Part shown: positions 11,401 through 22,837 of the stretch, piece after piece
Numbering within the stretch: position 1 is the stretch's first letter
Layout of the letters: every line of letters starts with the position of its first letter
The notes under the pieces: generated by a model
What the model was told of the DNA's origin: nothing
Databases searched by the model: none
Seen by the model: the letters and a program-made list of their open reading frames with translations, nothing else
Source: Branchiostoma floridae
Taxonomy: Eukaryota; Chordata; Leptocardii; Amphioxiformes; Branchiostomatidae
Length of the DNA: 64,000 nucleotides
NCBI RefSeq assembly: GCF_000003815.2
Contig: NC_049986.1
Location: 9,195,161-9,259,160, forward strand
Reading direction: 5' to 3'
Made by a program: the position numbers and the translations under genes

Positions 11401-14400
11401 AGTGGATTGCACATTCAACCAATCCCTGCTGTGTGTGTTGTAATCAGATTAAACTTTGGACCAATCCCTGCTGTGTTTGTTGAAATTAGACTTAACTTTG
11501 GACCAATCCCTGCTCTGTGTGTTGTAATTTGATCAAAATTGAACCAATCCCTGCTGTGCATGTTCTAGGCGTGAGTGGGAGATCAGGATGCAGGAGACCC
11601 TGGGCCCCACCCACGTGCTGTTCTACTCCGGGACCTACGGAGTTCTCCATGTCTGCGTCTTCATCCGGAGAGACCTCATCTGGTTCTGCTCAGGTACTCC
11701 AAAACTTCCTGGCATACTGTAGTTATGTAGGTTATGGAAGACAGGGCTCGAATACCACCTATATATGCAGGTAAGTGCAGGTAAAATTGGAGTTGTGCAG
11801 GTATTTCTGGTGTCTACCTGCACCTAACCTGCACTGAGCCATGTACTAGGTTTTATACCTAAATGTCCTATGATGCAGGTGTATTTGGATTGTTATTAGC
11901 TGCATTGACTGTTACCTCTTTTTTAGTAGTAAGAAAATATTGCAATGGTTCCTCAACAATTTTAGAATGATCTATACTTTCTAAATTCAAAGTGGTGCAG
12001 GTAACATTTGTCTTGTGCAGGTAATTTTCAATGTGTTACCTGCACCAGTGCAGGTATGAAAAAAAAAGTATTTCAAGCCCTGGAAGATGTATGATATTCA
12101 CTTGCAGATAAAAACATACCTGATTTAATCTGAAGGTGAGAGTGATATCAATCCAGTTTAGCTCCCTGAAGAGCTATTCATCCACTGGTCATGGCAGAGT
12201 AGAGAGACGCTGTTAACAGTATTTACAAGTTCATTGTGCAGGGAAATTCCCCTATCTCTTTCCAATAAGTACATGAAACAGTGAACCATATCCTGTCCTA
12301 AGGACTGCAGCCCTATCTGGTAGCATGTATGTGTTTTTCAGTTAAAAGGTAAAAAAAAAAATACTGCTGAAATTGAACTCATGGCTTCTAGTTCCAGAGG
12401 CAGGGCAGCTAACCACTGGACTATGCATGCTATGGTATTTTTTGCATGTAGCAAGCCTAAATACCAGGAAATAGACCATTTTAATGACTGTTATACTACA
12501 ATGGTCTAATGACTGTAATACTATGTTCTTTCCATAACAGTTGCAGAAGAAGATACTGTCAGTACAAGAGCCTTCTCCCAGATAAAAACCAAGGTATGGT
12601 AGTTCATCTGTAATGGTAAAAAGCATTGTAGGAAATTTACATGCAATATCCGTACACACAGTAAAGCACTTACCAACAAGTGCTGACATCACATGTCCAC
12701 TCACTTACTGATGTTGGCTTCACATCAAATCCTCCTGAAATCTTGTTACCCAGTGCTAAGTGCTTAATTACTTTGTGTACAGACATAGCATGTAAATTTC
12801 TTACAAAACCAACTATGTTGTTCCAGTGGTTCAGTTTATTTTATCAAGTTCAAGTCATTGAAACATCAGATGTAATTCTCTCCAAATCCTATCTAGGACA
12901 ATACCCGGTGTGCACATTGAACTTTCTATCTATCTAGGCAAATACAATGTTATATATTCTCTTTAACCTAGAAAAATCAACATTGTGTTAAGTACAATAC
13001 ACAAGTTGTTAAACATTTCTAAATACTGTTCTGTTGATGTGTAATGCTTAAATTTTGAATTTGATGAAGGAGAATATAGAAACTGTTAGTTACTAGAATT
13101 TATTTTCACCTTTTTTAATGATTTGGTATTTATTCTATGTATTTCAGGGAGGACTAGCTGTTTCCTTCAACTTCTTTGGGACGTCCTTTCTCTTCATCAA
13201 CTCTCACTTTACATGTAAGTATTCTTTCATACACGTACATTTGTACATCTAGCCATGACTGTCACTCTTGCTTTATCATTCCAAGCTGCAGTTTTTCAGT
13301 CACTCACTAGGTGGCTCTGCTAGTGCTGGATACTTGCTGATTGTCGTGCTGCATTGTTTTCAGCTGGTGACAATAAGGCAAAGGAGCGGATAGCCGACTA
13401 CAGTAAGATCTGTGAGGCTATCAACCTGCCAAAGGTCATCCCTGTCAATCAACACAGCACCGACCCAAGTAAGGGACTGTTTCAAAATTCAGAAGTCATT
13501 TCTAAACGAACTATTTTCTGTTGAGCTTTACATACTTGGCTATGTATGAAGACCCTATCTTGTAAATGGTAAGTTGTTGAGAATCTTTTTACCATATGGT
13601 ATGCTTCTGTATATAGTTTGTATTTTCTCCAATATTGGGTGATACAAAATATTACCATAATGCCATGTTGATTTGATATGGATGACATTCCTTGTGAGCC
13701 CCAAAACTTTGCAGGCATGCGAATAAAAAAATGTTGCCTTCATTATGAAGCTAAAGTGGAAGGTTGGACAAATGACTAAACACAAGGAGTATGGTGTACC
13801 TAACAATAGATTCTTCAATTTTGGTCTTTCATATCTTCTTTGACTTTGGAATTGACATTGGCATTCTGCAACATTAGTGTCCATTTTTCAATATTTTTGC
13901 AACCTACAGCATGTATTTACTTGAAATTTAGAGTAGTTTTGTATGATTAATGGTATGGTTGAAAACTTATTTTTTGGAAATAGAAGAAAGTTGATGTGCA
14001 TGTGAATGTCATTCATATATATTATGATCAAATCAACATGGCCTAACAGGTACATGATTGTTATGACTCTCATCAGGTAGTGAGGAACCTAAAAAGTCTG
14101 CATGGAAATGGTCACCAAAAAACAAGCAGAAAAAGCCTTCCAAAAAAGTAGCTGCAGTTTCCCCCACTTCTGGAAAGTCAGGTTAGCCAGGGTCTAGAGA
14201 AGTGCAATCAAAATTTTTAGTTGATAAAATTATTGTTGTGCTTATTTTGTGTCTGACACTTCTCTTTATGTACTAAGAAGTTTGATAAGTGTTATTAACT
14301 TATTTGCCTGATAATACCTCACTGTATTTTTTTTTACTATACTCAGCTAGTTTCCTGATAAGTCCACCAATTCTAGTATGACACCTCACTAATTCCGTGA

Positions 14401-17400
14401 GAATATCTCACAAGTTCCTGATAATTCTACACTGGTTCCATTGTAATTCCGTTAATATTCCTCACTAGTACCTGATAATTCTTCACTCGTTCCATTTTAA
14501 TTCCAACCCTAATTTCATTATAATTCCTTACTTAGTAAGTTACTGAAATTTGTCACTAGTTCCTGATAACTCCACACTAGTTTCTGATAATTATACACTT
14601 CTTTCTAATAATTCCACACTTCTTCCCAATAATTCCACACTTCTTCCTGATAATTCCACACTTCTTCCTGATAATTCTACACAACTTCCCGATAATTCCA
14701 CACTTCTTCCTGAAAATTCCACACTACTTCCTGATAATTCTACACTTCTTCCCGATAATTCCACACTACTTCCCGATAATTCCACGCTTCTTCCCGATAA
14801 TTCCACACTTCTTCCTGATAATTCCACACTTCTTCCCGATAATTCCACACTTCTTCCTGAAAATTCCACACTACTTCCTGATAATTCTACACTTCTTCCC
14901 GATAATTCCACACTACTCCCTGATAATTCCACACTTCTTCCTGATAATTCCACACTACTTCCCGATAATTCCACACTTCTTCCTGATAATTCCACACTAC
15001 TTCCTGACAGTTCCACACTACTTCCATCATAATCCCAAACTAATTCCATTCTAATTCCTCCCTCCTTCCAGATGACTGCACCTCGCGGTTTGACTGCGTG
15101 TTCTGGTTCGGCGACATGAACTTCCGCCTGGACCACGAGAGGTCAAAGGTTGAGGAACTGATCAAGCACGGGCACAAGTCTGACTACAGGGAGCTCGTGG
15201 CACACGACCAGCTCACTAATTTCATGAAGAAGGGTACTCATTGCTTTGATGTGTGGTTTTAGCCGACACTTTAGTGACTACAGCTATGATTGGTGCAGCA
15301 AAGTTACAAACATTTAACAGCAATATGACAAGAAAGTTTATCATATAAAAAATATTGAAACTAACTCTAGGTAACACTGTTGCATGCAAAATGATGTCAG
15401 TTTACTGTAATCTCACTAATTCTTTGCATTTTCTAACCTGGGCTTTAATCTACTACCAACATATGTTCAATTTACTCTCTTGCCACTCCTACAGCACTCA
15501 GTAGCCTAGATATATTCTATATATATTCATAAAAAAATCATATTTCACTCCCCTGAAGGAGAGGAAAAATATTTCTTTCTCTGTAGTTTCTTGTTTTATA
15601 GTATTGACCTTTTGACTAACCTATCAACTACTATAAATTAATCTCATCATTATTTTTTCCTAACGTATGATTAATGAATATTGTACTTAACTAAGCTAAA
15701 CTGTGCTTATCTCACTAATACTTTTAAGTTTTACTATCTTTTATCTTACCCTTGGCAGAGTTTGGCATGTTCCATGTTCTAAAAGAAATGTTACATTTTA
15801 AATATGCTTTACAGTCTCTCATTGGCCTACTAACAAATTGCCTAGCCAGTCATAACCTGTCACAAAGTGGAGGCTGACCAATCGTGTGTGGTGGCTTTTC
15901 TTGGTGAAGTTAGTGAGCTAGTTGCCTGTACCATGTGAAAACAAACAACAAACAAACAGGAAGTACAATGTTAGCTTAGCTAGGTTAGGCTAGATTTGGC
16001 AACATTGTCATGACAAAGGCTAGCTTTGTAGCAATGTGCTAGTCTATAGTGCACAGTGCCTATCATGCTAAAATATAAGATTCCTAAATGTACATGTAGT
16101 ATAGACCAAAACTTTTAAGTTGTTTAAAACTCTAAGTTCAAACAACAAGATGAGCACAAAGACAAAGAAATAGTATCAGTCATTTGAGATAGAATACTGT
16201 CTATTTCACTGAATTTATTGAGTTTTGAGACAGCAATGACTAATGACATTTTACAGAAATTTTATCTATTTCTAACACTATTCTCTCCCTTTATTGAAGA
16301 GGAGGCCTTTGTCGGTTTCAAGGAGAACCAGATCCGATTCCCCCCCACCTACAAGTTTGACTTGAACACGGACCATTATGACACCTCCCCGAAGCTCAGG
16401 GTCCCCTCATATACAGTGAGTATCCTTTACACACTTGGAATGTCCCCCTTGCTTTTCTTAACCCCATGTATTAGTGGATTCTTCCATTGACCCCATGACC
16501 AGGAAAGTCTATCAGTATGTGAAAATGAATAATTTGAAAGCAAAGATTTTCTACACTCCTTTTTCCTAGGATCGAGTGTTGTACAAGTGTAAGAAGCCAG
16601 GAGACATCACAGCACTAAATTACAGTAACGTGCCAAGTATCAAGATTTCGGACCACAGGCCTGTCTACGCTGTGTTTGAGGTCAAGATCAGGCCTGGGAG
16701 AGACACGTGAGTAAAACATACAGCTTTTCTTTTAGATGAAATAGTCAGAAATAAATCACACTGATAAGCTGCATGTATTGAAAGATATGGCACTTCAACA
16801 TGTGGTGCAATGGTCCTGTCCTTAGTGCTGAAAAGTTGGTATTTAGAAAGTCCACCACTGGCTATTGGTTTTAACATATAGACACAAAGCACTGTCCTTA
16901 GTGCTGAAAATTTTGTGTTTTGAAAAAATATATCATTGGAATCATCATTTTTCCTAATTGTGACAATTTTGTATTCTAGTATCCCCTTGGCTGCAGGACA
17001 GTTTGATCGGGAAGTTTATATTGAAGGTAAGGATATTACTACTTATAAGAAGTCCTTACATTGCAACATTTTCTTTCTTAAATAATCTCAAACAGTACAA
17101 AGCCTACAAAATATCTTAAGGTTTGTTTCTTTACCAAAATTGCTAAAAAGTCACCCCCATGTTTGACTCAATAACAGAACTTTGTGAGATGCTTTGATTT
17201 TGGTGGATTTTTAAAGACAAATTAAAAATGATATTTTGTGCTATGTAATTTGAAGGAAGAAGTCATAGGTTTTGTAGAAGTTGTTCAGAAAACCTTACGT
17301 AAACATACATGCACCTGTTAAGCATGATTTATGTTTGTATATGTCCCATCATATGCACTATGACATTTCTTATCATTATATAAAGCCTTTCAGTGACCTT

Positions 17401-17907
17401 TAAGTGTTATTATGAGGGCTGCCCTAAACCTTTACTCAATCCAACTCAATTTGCATGTCTGTTCTTAAACTATGTATAGACGTGTCCATGATTGCATTCA
17501 AGTTGATTTGATTTTATGGATTATGGATGACATTCAAGGAATCCCAAAATTGATGCTAAAAGCACATAGGTATAGAATGGTATATAGAGTAATAGATTCT
17601 TCATTTTTGTTCTGTTTCCTTGGAATTAGCTTAATGGCATATATTTGCTCATTTTAAGCAATAGAGGAAGCATTGTCTGAGGGCATATCAAACTTGTCAT
17701 ATTTGATATTTCAATGCTCCGAAAATTTTTGTTGTTGCTAAAGTTGACTTAGACAACATCAAACTTTTTGCCAATTGATTTTTTTCCTTTTTTTATATGA
17801 ACAATAATGGATGATTGCTTTTTTTCTTCAAAATTCCAGCCAATAGAAGACGTGCCATGCAGGTCAACGTGGAGCGCAAACAGAGCCGCATCTGTTCCAT
17901 CATGTAG
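6937..17907 (+). CDS. INPP5E: Phosphatidylinositol polyphosphate 5-phosphatase E (INPP5E), complete 14-exon CDS
   Basis: This enzyme removes the 5-phosphate from PI(4,5)P2, PI(3,5)P2 and PI(3,4,5)P3 and sets ciliary membrane lipid identity. Exons: 6921-8417 (ATG 6937), 9121-9201, 9552-9675, 10730-10827, 11569-11693, 12541-12593, 13148-13214, 13364-13468, 14077-14181, 15072-15233, 16300-16415, 16570-16706, 16980-17026, 17840-17907. All junctions are GT-AG and in phase, giving 922 residues. Visible motifs are GTWNMHG and GFQEG (N-terminal half of the catalytic domain), WFGDMNFR (758-765), PSYTDRVLY (836-844, across exons 11/12) and SDHRPVY (866-872). FDREVY (893-898) corresponds to the ciliary-targeting FDRELYLL of vertebrate INPP5E, and a C-terminal CSIM (919-922) is a prenylation CaaX box. 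The protein is longer than human INPP5E (644 residues) because of a ~490-residue disordered N-terminus. Family assignment is secure; exon 2 has the weakest acceptor. Confidence 0.93.
9121..9201 (+). CDS. INPP5E: INPP5E exon 2
   Basis: A phase 2-to-2 exon encoding [20 protein letters not shown] and then SSFLNV. It aligns with the pre-catalytic linker of vertebrate INPP5E. The acceptor (AACAAG|G) has a weak pyrimidine tract; the donor is CAG|GTTAAA. Confidence 0.7.
9552..9675 (+). CDS. INPP5E: INPP5E exon 3, start of the 5-phosphatase domain
   Basis: Encodes [20 protein letters not shown] and then [21 protein letters not shown]. This matches the conserved entry into the INPP5E catalytic domain, including the TWNM-G motif. 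Donor AAAAG|GTACCT, phase 0. Confidence 0.95.
10730..10827 (+). CDS. INPP5E: INPP5E exon 4
   Basis: Encodes [20 protein letters not shown] and then [12 protein letters not shown]. The Glu of GFQEG corresponds to the family's metal-coordinating Glu. Acceptor TCCACAG, donor CAAG|GTATG. Confidence 0.95.
11215..11568 (+). repeat. Tandem ~40-50-bp minisatellite of CCAAT/ATTGG motifs abutting an INPP5E acceptor
   Basis: About eight diverged units of the form GGACCAATCCCTGCTGTGTG, then TTGTGATTGG and TTAAACATT, fill the end of intron 4. The last unit runs directly into TGTTCTAG, the acceptor of exon 5. Open frames across the array are by-products of the repeat. Confidence 0.85.
11569..11693 (+). 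CDS. INPP5E: INPP5E exon 5
   Basis: A phase 2-to-1 exon encoding [20 protein letters not shown] and then [21 protein letters not shown]. It matches the vertebrate REWE...[11 protein letters not shown] segment. Donor TCAG|GTACTC. Confidence 0.95.
11742..12082. mobile_element. MITE with hAT-like CAGGGCT termini
   Basis: Starts CAGGGCTCGAATAC and ends GTATTTCAAGCCCTG, imperfect inverted repeats with the CAGGG start common in hAT elements. GAAGA flanks both sides. The interior has many TGCAGGTA repeats on both strands. It sits in INPP5E intron 5. Confidence 0.65.
12131..12431 (-). mobile_element. tRNA-derived SINE, copy 2
   Basis: Same family as 4540-4851, sharing the ttccagaggcagggc and aaccactggactatgc end and the central gggaaattcccc phrase. 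Located in INPP5E intron 5, tRNA-like head on the minus strand. Confidence 0.65.
12541..12593 (+). CDS. INPP5E: INPP5E exon 6
   Basis: Encodes [18 protein letters not shown], matching the family's VECSTVTTRIVSQIKTK segment. Acceptor CCATAACAG, donor CCAAG|GTATGG, phase 1 to 0. Confidence 0.93.
13148..13214 (+). CDS. INPP5E: INPP5E exon 7
   Basis: Encodes [20 protein letters not shown] and FT(S), the conserved core strand leading to the catalytic-pocket SHF motif. Acceptor ATTTCAG, donor ACAT|GTAAGT, phase 0 to 1. Confidence 0.95.
13364..13468 (+). CDS. INPP5E: INPP5E exon 8
   Basis: Encodes [20 protein letters not shown] and then [16 protein letters not shown]. It matches the SGDGKVAERLLDY region of the human protein. 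Donor CCCAA|GTAAGG, phase 1. Confidence 0.93.
13661..13860. repeat. Dispersed 'GGATGACATTCC' repeat
   Basis: Shares the order tatggatgacattcc, gttgccttcattatgaa, agtatggtgtacc with copies at 17510-17610 and 63545-63720; a short remnant lies at 39295-39340. All lie in introns or intergenic DNA. No coding capacity. Confidence 0.6.
14077..14181 (+). CDS. INPP5E: INPP5E exon 9, Lys-rich insertion
   Basis: A symmetrical phase 1-to-1 exon of 105 nt. It encodes [20 protein letters not shown] and then [16 protein letters not shown]. It falls where the vertebrate protein has only a short loop (before TRFDEVFWFGD), so it adds a basic insertion to the catalytic domain and could be skipped in frame. Acceptor CTCATCAG, donor TCAG|GTTAGC. 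Confidence 0.75.
14350..15035 (+). repeat. 21-bp minisatellite in INPP5E intron 9
   Basis: Around 22 good copies of the unit CTTCCTGATAATTCCACACT plus one base run from about 14550 to 15030, with more diverged units back to about 14350. The array stops about 35 bp before the exon 10 acceptor. The 7-residue-periodic open frames on both strands are products of the 21-bp period, not genes. Confidence 0.95.
15072..15233 (+). CDS. INPP5E: INPP5E exon 10, catalytic WFGDMNFR
   Basis: Encodes [20 protein letters not shown] followed by a helical segment ending in [17 protein letters not shown] is signature motif I of inositol polyphosphate 5-phosphatases. Acceptor CCTTCCAG, donor AAGG|GTACTC, phase 1. 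Confidence 0.97.
16300..16415 (+). CDS. INPP5E: INPP5E exon 11
   Basis: Encodes [20 protein letters not shown], then [19 protein letters not shown], matching the F-E--I-F-PTYKFD--TD-YDTS region. Donor TACA|GTGAGT splits the PSYT|DRV signature. Confidence 0.97.
16570..16706 (+). CDS. INPP5E: INPP5E exon 12, catalytic DRVLY and SDHRPVY
   Basis: Encodes [20 protein letters not shown], then [20 protein letters not shown] and RPGRD. SDHRPV contains the family's active-site His. Acceptor TTCCTAG, donor CAC|GTGAGT. Confidence 0.97.
16980..17026 (+). CDS. INPP5E: INPP5E exon 13, ciliary-targeting FDREVY
   Basis: Encodes [16 protein letters not shown]. The FDRE-Y motif is required for ciliary localisation of vertebrate INPP5E. 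Acceptor ATTCTAG, donor GAAG|GTAAGG. Confidence 0.95.
17510..17610. repeat. Dispersed 'GGATGACATTC' repeat
   Basis: Second copy of the family at 13661-13860, in INPP5E intron 13, sharing the stretch from ttatggatgacattc to gattcttcattttt. Confidence 0.55.
17840..17907 (+). CDS. INPP5E: INPP5E exon 14, CaaX terminus
   Basis: Encodes [20 protein letters not shown], then IM and stop TAG (17905-17907). CSIM is a CaaX box with terminal Met, which predicts farnesylation, preceded by a basic stretch. Confidence 0.95.
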
Positions 17908-18370
17908 GAACTTCAATGTGAGACCTACACACCTGTGAGAGACCAGAATTCCACATTTATAGACTGCCGCCTTTTTTTCCGTACCCTTTTCTTCAATATG
18001 TGGAACATAACCCAAGATTTTAGTCCCTTCTTACACATTCTTATAATTACTTATTTGTGGTAGCATTTGATATAAAGTAAACAACAGAAAATGTAACTTG
18101 CCTATTGTGTACTAGTAAAACACAGCAGCTTTCTGATTGGTCAAGAAGTTTTTATTCTAATGACATCACACTTTCTGTTTATGGTCTCCCTTAGTTTTTA
18201 ACACCAAGACAGCTTTAAAAAAAATTTATTCCTACATATGTGACTGTACAACTGATTGACATAATTAATGTAAATCATAATCAGATGTAATATATAGATC
18301 AGTGTTGTATTGATATTTTACTGTACAGTGCCCTGATAATTCCCCACAAAATAAAAAGACCTGAAAAAAT
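17908..18370 (+). other. INPP5E 3' UTR with a candidate polyadenylation signal
   Basis: Non-coding sequence after the stop. AATAAA at 18350-18355 is the first canonical signal. The UTR may extend further, because the next ~1.7 kb is AT-rich and has no other gene. Confidence 0.5.
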
Positions 18371-21300
18371 ACAGAGATCTTATTTTTGTGTTGTGAAAGG
18401 AATAGAATCAATGTTAAGCGCATGATGTAAATTGTAACTAATATTATCAAGATGTTGTTGTAGATATGTATGTAGCAAACTGATGATGTAATGTGTGAGT
18501 GCCTAAATTGTGAATAACATGCTGTAGTAATACTTAAGTCAGAGTGTATGGCTTTCATTTTCTATCCAAGTGGATAAGAAACTGCAGGTCATATTAACTA
18601 TGCTTTTCTGTCTTTCTTGGTATCTCTATTGACAGAACAACTGAAAACAGGACTGATCATTTTACAGAGCAATTTCATGTACATTGTATTCTGCCATATT
18701 GGTGTACCAATTTGCATGTAATTGAATCAAACTTTAAGCACTGTTGGCATTTAAACATCTTCTGACATTCTCCAACCAGAGGTCAAATGTCAAAAAAGAG
18801 AATACCAGACGAATACTGTACTTAAAGTCAACAAAGTCAAAAATGCTGTGTACGCTTGAAATTTGGTTCATTGAAATGCTAATAGGGACACCAATATGGC
18901 CGTCAGCACTACATTGATATGGAAAGATACAAGCACTCAATATTGCATTGAAAAGCCTTACTGCATGAAGTCACATAAAGATCTGATACAGAGAATACCA
19001 AAAACAGCATTTTAACTTTAAATGTGTTATTATTTCAAATCATCTCATCACTTCTTCTTATCTTCTGGTTTTATGTAATCAAAAGGATAATCATTTAGTT
19101 TTAAAATATGGAGGGACCAAATCTAGTACATGTATTGTGATTGGATGATATTGTACAGTAGAGTGGCATACAATGTACATGGATATAAAGTTGTATTTTT
19201 GTAATAACTAATGCTAATTGTGCCTAGTGTATCTAATGTTGCATCAAATTGTGGACCAAGACCCCATAGCCCTTTTCCATGACCAAGAATTTAGCCGAAT
19301 GACTTTTGCCAAGCTTAACAAAGATTGTAACTGATACTGTATTATGTTATGTGTGACAAAGAAAGTGGTAATTTATTCAAATGTCATTCCAAAAACATCC
19401 AGATTTGTTATAGTTGCAGACAAGCTGATGAGAAATAAGTGTGAAAGGTAGGTTTTAATATTTTGATTGTATCACTTACACCACTCCATAGTTTTGTACT
19501 TCAATATTTTATGTCAGAAAATATATTTGTAGGACGCTAACGTATAGTTGTACCTAAATGTCCTCCTAGACTATATCTGTGTTGCTTAGAGACTTGGAGC
19601 TTTGTATAGTTTTTTCTTCCCCATTTTATCTTGTCTTTAATGCCAAAGCACAGAATATCACCTTGTGTGTAAGATTTTATGTTGCTTAATGCTATGATCT
19701 ATAGTGTATGTTTAAAGACATCATTTTGGTCCCTTTCAGCTCCAAAAATGGAGTGTGTTCAAGATGGAAACTAGATGTTAGAAAATAACAAAGAATGCTG
19801 AAGATCGTACGATGTGTGAAACAGATGATTTGTTGTTTTTTCTAGGATATTGTGGGATGTACCATTTGCAAAATGTAAGGGGCAGGAGACACATTTATCA
19901 AGTCAAGCCAAGCCCAATAGTTTTAAACACAATCTTGTCAATGATTTGAATGAAGTCAACTCTTTCAATTCTTATGTGAAATACCTTTTTCTATCATACC
20001 ATATTTTCTCGACTAAAGTCTGCATTTTTGACGTTTCAAGCTCCAAACGGTGCTTCAAGTTGTTGCCAAAGTTGGGGTGCATACGTTAGTTGAGGCTATT
20101 GTCCATACAAATGGGAAAGGTTTCTCGTGTGGTCGGGCACCAGATGATCCATAAAATAATTGTAAAACGATCGTTTTTACAAATCAAAGTAATGACAGTA
20201 TATAGAAGTCCATGATTCATGCAAATTGTCCCAGGGAAAGAGAAGACACAATGACTTTGAATTTATCTGGTTCAAAATGTGTTCAAGATCGGTGGAAAAG
20301 GGGTGCGTACTTAATTCAAGTATTCTTATTTTACGTTTCAATCCCACAGATTTGTCTGTGGCTTACCCCAAATCAGGGTGCGTACTTAAATCGAGAAAAT
20401 ACCGCTAGTGCTTTTATTTGCCAATCTTTTCCCTTGATGGCTTTCCTTGAGATAAAATCAAGGCATTTGAATTACTGATCGTTTGACCTATTTCGTACCA
20501 AAAGGTCAATAAAATGACTGGCCCACATACACCAGACACCTTTCACCATAGATCACTTCTGTAAACAAATGGGCGGCTAGGTTTAGTCTTAAGCTTTTGT
20601 TTGATTTGTCTGTAACGGTCACGTGATATCTATAAGCCAGCGCAAGAAAACAGGCATCAGATTTCAAAGTTCAGTGACCCCTATTTAACCTTTCCTTAAA
20701 ATAGTTTTCAGTGAGTTATCTTTAAGTAATTGGTACAAACTGGTCAAATTAAGATTATCAATTTTTTTTGGGGGGGGGGGTCTATGGCGTTTAAAGGAAT
20801 ACACACAAACTTAATTAGCGTTCTTTTGAATAAGTAAAGGTGATCTTTTAGCGGTTAATCTAGAAAACGCTGTGAAGTTTAAACTAATGACCAAAACCAC
20901 TGCACCGCAACGCCTGCACTGTAACATCAATCAAGTTCAAGTATAGCTTAACGTACAGGTCTTTTGTGTGCTTTTACTACAAGCCGCTGGTAGGCAATTA
21001 TGCTGATTTCGGCGGCAGATGTCTTTTTACTAAAGCTTCAAAGGCACGAGTATTCTTTCTCAGTCGTATTATACTTAATGTTTTGTATTTCAAGGGGCCA
21101 GTTCAGCCTAGTCTACTCGCGTTTGCTTAGGCCGTTCAAAATAAGCAAATCCTACAAATACGTTTTTAGAGAGGCCAATGTTTGCAATGAAATCTCGATC
21201 CCCCAGGGTCTGGTAGCATTTGTTTTGACTTTTGTTTCAAAATAAGCAAGAAAGATCCTTAGTCTCATTGATGAACAATGAAAATGTGCCAACAAGCTTA

Positions 21301-22146
21301 AATGCATAGCCTGAGCTTTTTGCAACGAGATTAGTGCGTTAACAACCATAACACTGCAACAAGAAGAAAATGGTCATTATGCCATGCTATTTTGTATTGA
21401 AATTCCAATTAAAGGGAAGTCTTTATTTCTATGACCCCATGTGACAAACGTCGTACGACAGATTCACGACATTCTTGCGACAAACGCCGGTGTGTCGTAC
21501 GAATTTCAAATGTGATGTCAACGATTTTTGCTAGCAGTTTTGTTAGTCTCGCTCTAAATGCTACCTCAAAAACGTAATTTTAAGATGCATGAGCTCTTCT
21601 TACGACATTCGTGGATGTGTCGTTCGACGATCGTGGACTTGTACGAAATTTAATTGTCTTCTGACGGAAAGGTTGTTGTTAGAGTCTAGTTAAGAATCGT
21701 AGAAAAACCAAGTACGCATTTGATAGGGGCAAGGCTTAGGTCCCATTCCCGAAACAGGCCCCGGGCGGGATGTTTTCGGAAGTGAAAAATTAAAGTGTTT
21801 GCAAAGGAATATTCAGAAATTATACACCTGACTAATTCTTTTTTTCGTTCTGCGTGTTCTGTTGTCTTTCTTATCACATTTTTTGTTTCAAGAGTTTAAC
21901 CCAGCGGGGCCCCGGGATAGGAATTGGGACCTAGGCCTAAAGAGGTCTAGGACTCAATGCGTCCAATTGTGAAAACAGTGTACTGTATTAGCACCGCCTA
22001 ATGGTACCTGGTTCCTGTCCATCCCCTCTCCAACATCAATTGATACTTTGAAGTGCACTTTTCACCGTTTGAAGAGGATTGTGGAGTGAGTCCTTAATGG
22101 TCATGACGTCACAGCTTTCTTTTTTAGTCCACACGTACACATGCAG
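18371..22146. other. Gene-poor stretch
   Basis: No coding exon is recognisable. Contents are AT-rich DNA, a G run near 20770-20780, and a block at about 21440-21650 with repeated TACGACA/TCGTACGA motifs. Open frames are short, with no recognisable domain. Confidence 0.5.
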
Positions 22147-22344
22147 TACTGTAAAAGTATTTAAGTTCGCGGGGATTTAATTTCGCGGTAGCGGGAAAAG
22201 GAACTTTTCGCAGTGGTTTTAAGTTTGCGGTAGCACAATGCACTATAACAGTCTATTACTGCCATGTAAAAATGTTCGCGGTAAAGCGGCCACCGCGAAA
22301 ACCGCGAACATTAGACCACCGCAAAAGTTTCTGCACTTACAGTA
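22147..22344. mobile_element. MITE rich in TTCGCGG motifs, copy 2
   Basis: About 80% similar by eye to 6109-6322 and in the same orientation, from TACTGTAAAAGTA to CTGCACTTACAGTA. Confidence 0.75.
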
Positions 22345-22837
22345 ACCGTTGGCCACGGCCAGTAATTGCAAAGAAACGCTCTCTTGGGGCCCTGACGGTA
22401 GAAATAATTTATAGCAAGCTGTATAGCTGAAAAATGCTGTGGTACATTGATGTTTTTTGAAAATTATGGGTGTAATATTGGTATAGGTTGTGTGTTTAAA
22501 GTTTATGGCATCACAAGTGCATTTTTTCTCACAGCCTCATCCATTGCCAACACTTATTGTAAGCATACAAGTACTATGTAGATTTTTACGGTTATTGGTA
22601 TGCAGTTTGTCCCGAATGTAATATATAGAAAAAGGTTTCTTTCAACATCCTCTGTGATACACAACAGAAGTAGCCCTCAAATGTTTGTTTTTTTCAAAAG
22701 CACGCGTGCATCATGCATTCATGCAATCACTATAGTGCTTCAGATATTCAAGTATTCGACTGACATACTCAATGGACATTGGGGGGGGGGCATTATATAG
22801 AAGGAAAACGAAACGTATTTAGGAAAGGTCTAGTTAC

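Noticed and set aside
14550-15136. Long open frames on both strands with a 7-residue period
   Set aside because: They are products of the 21-bp intronic minisatellite, whose period is a multiple of three without stops. The minus-strand frame also runs antisense over a real INPP5E exon.
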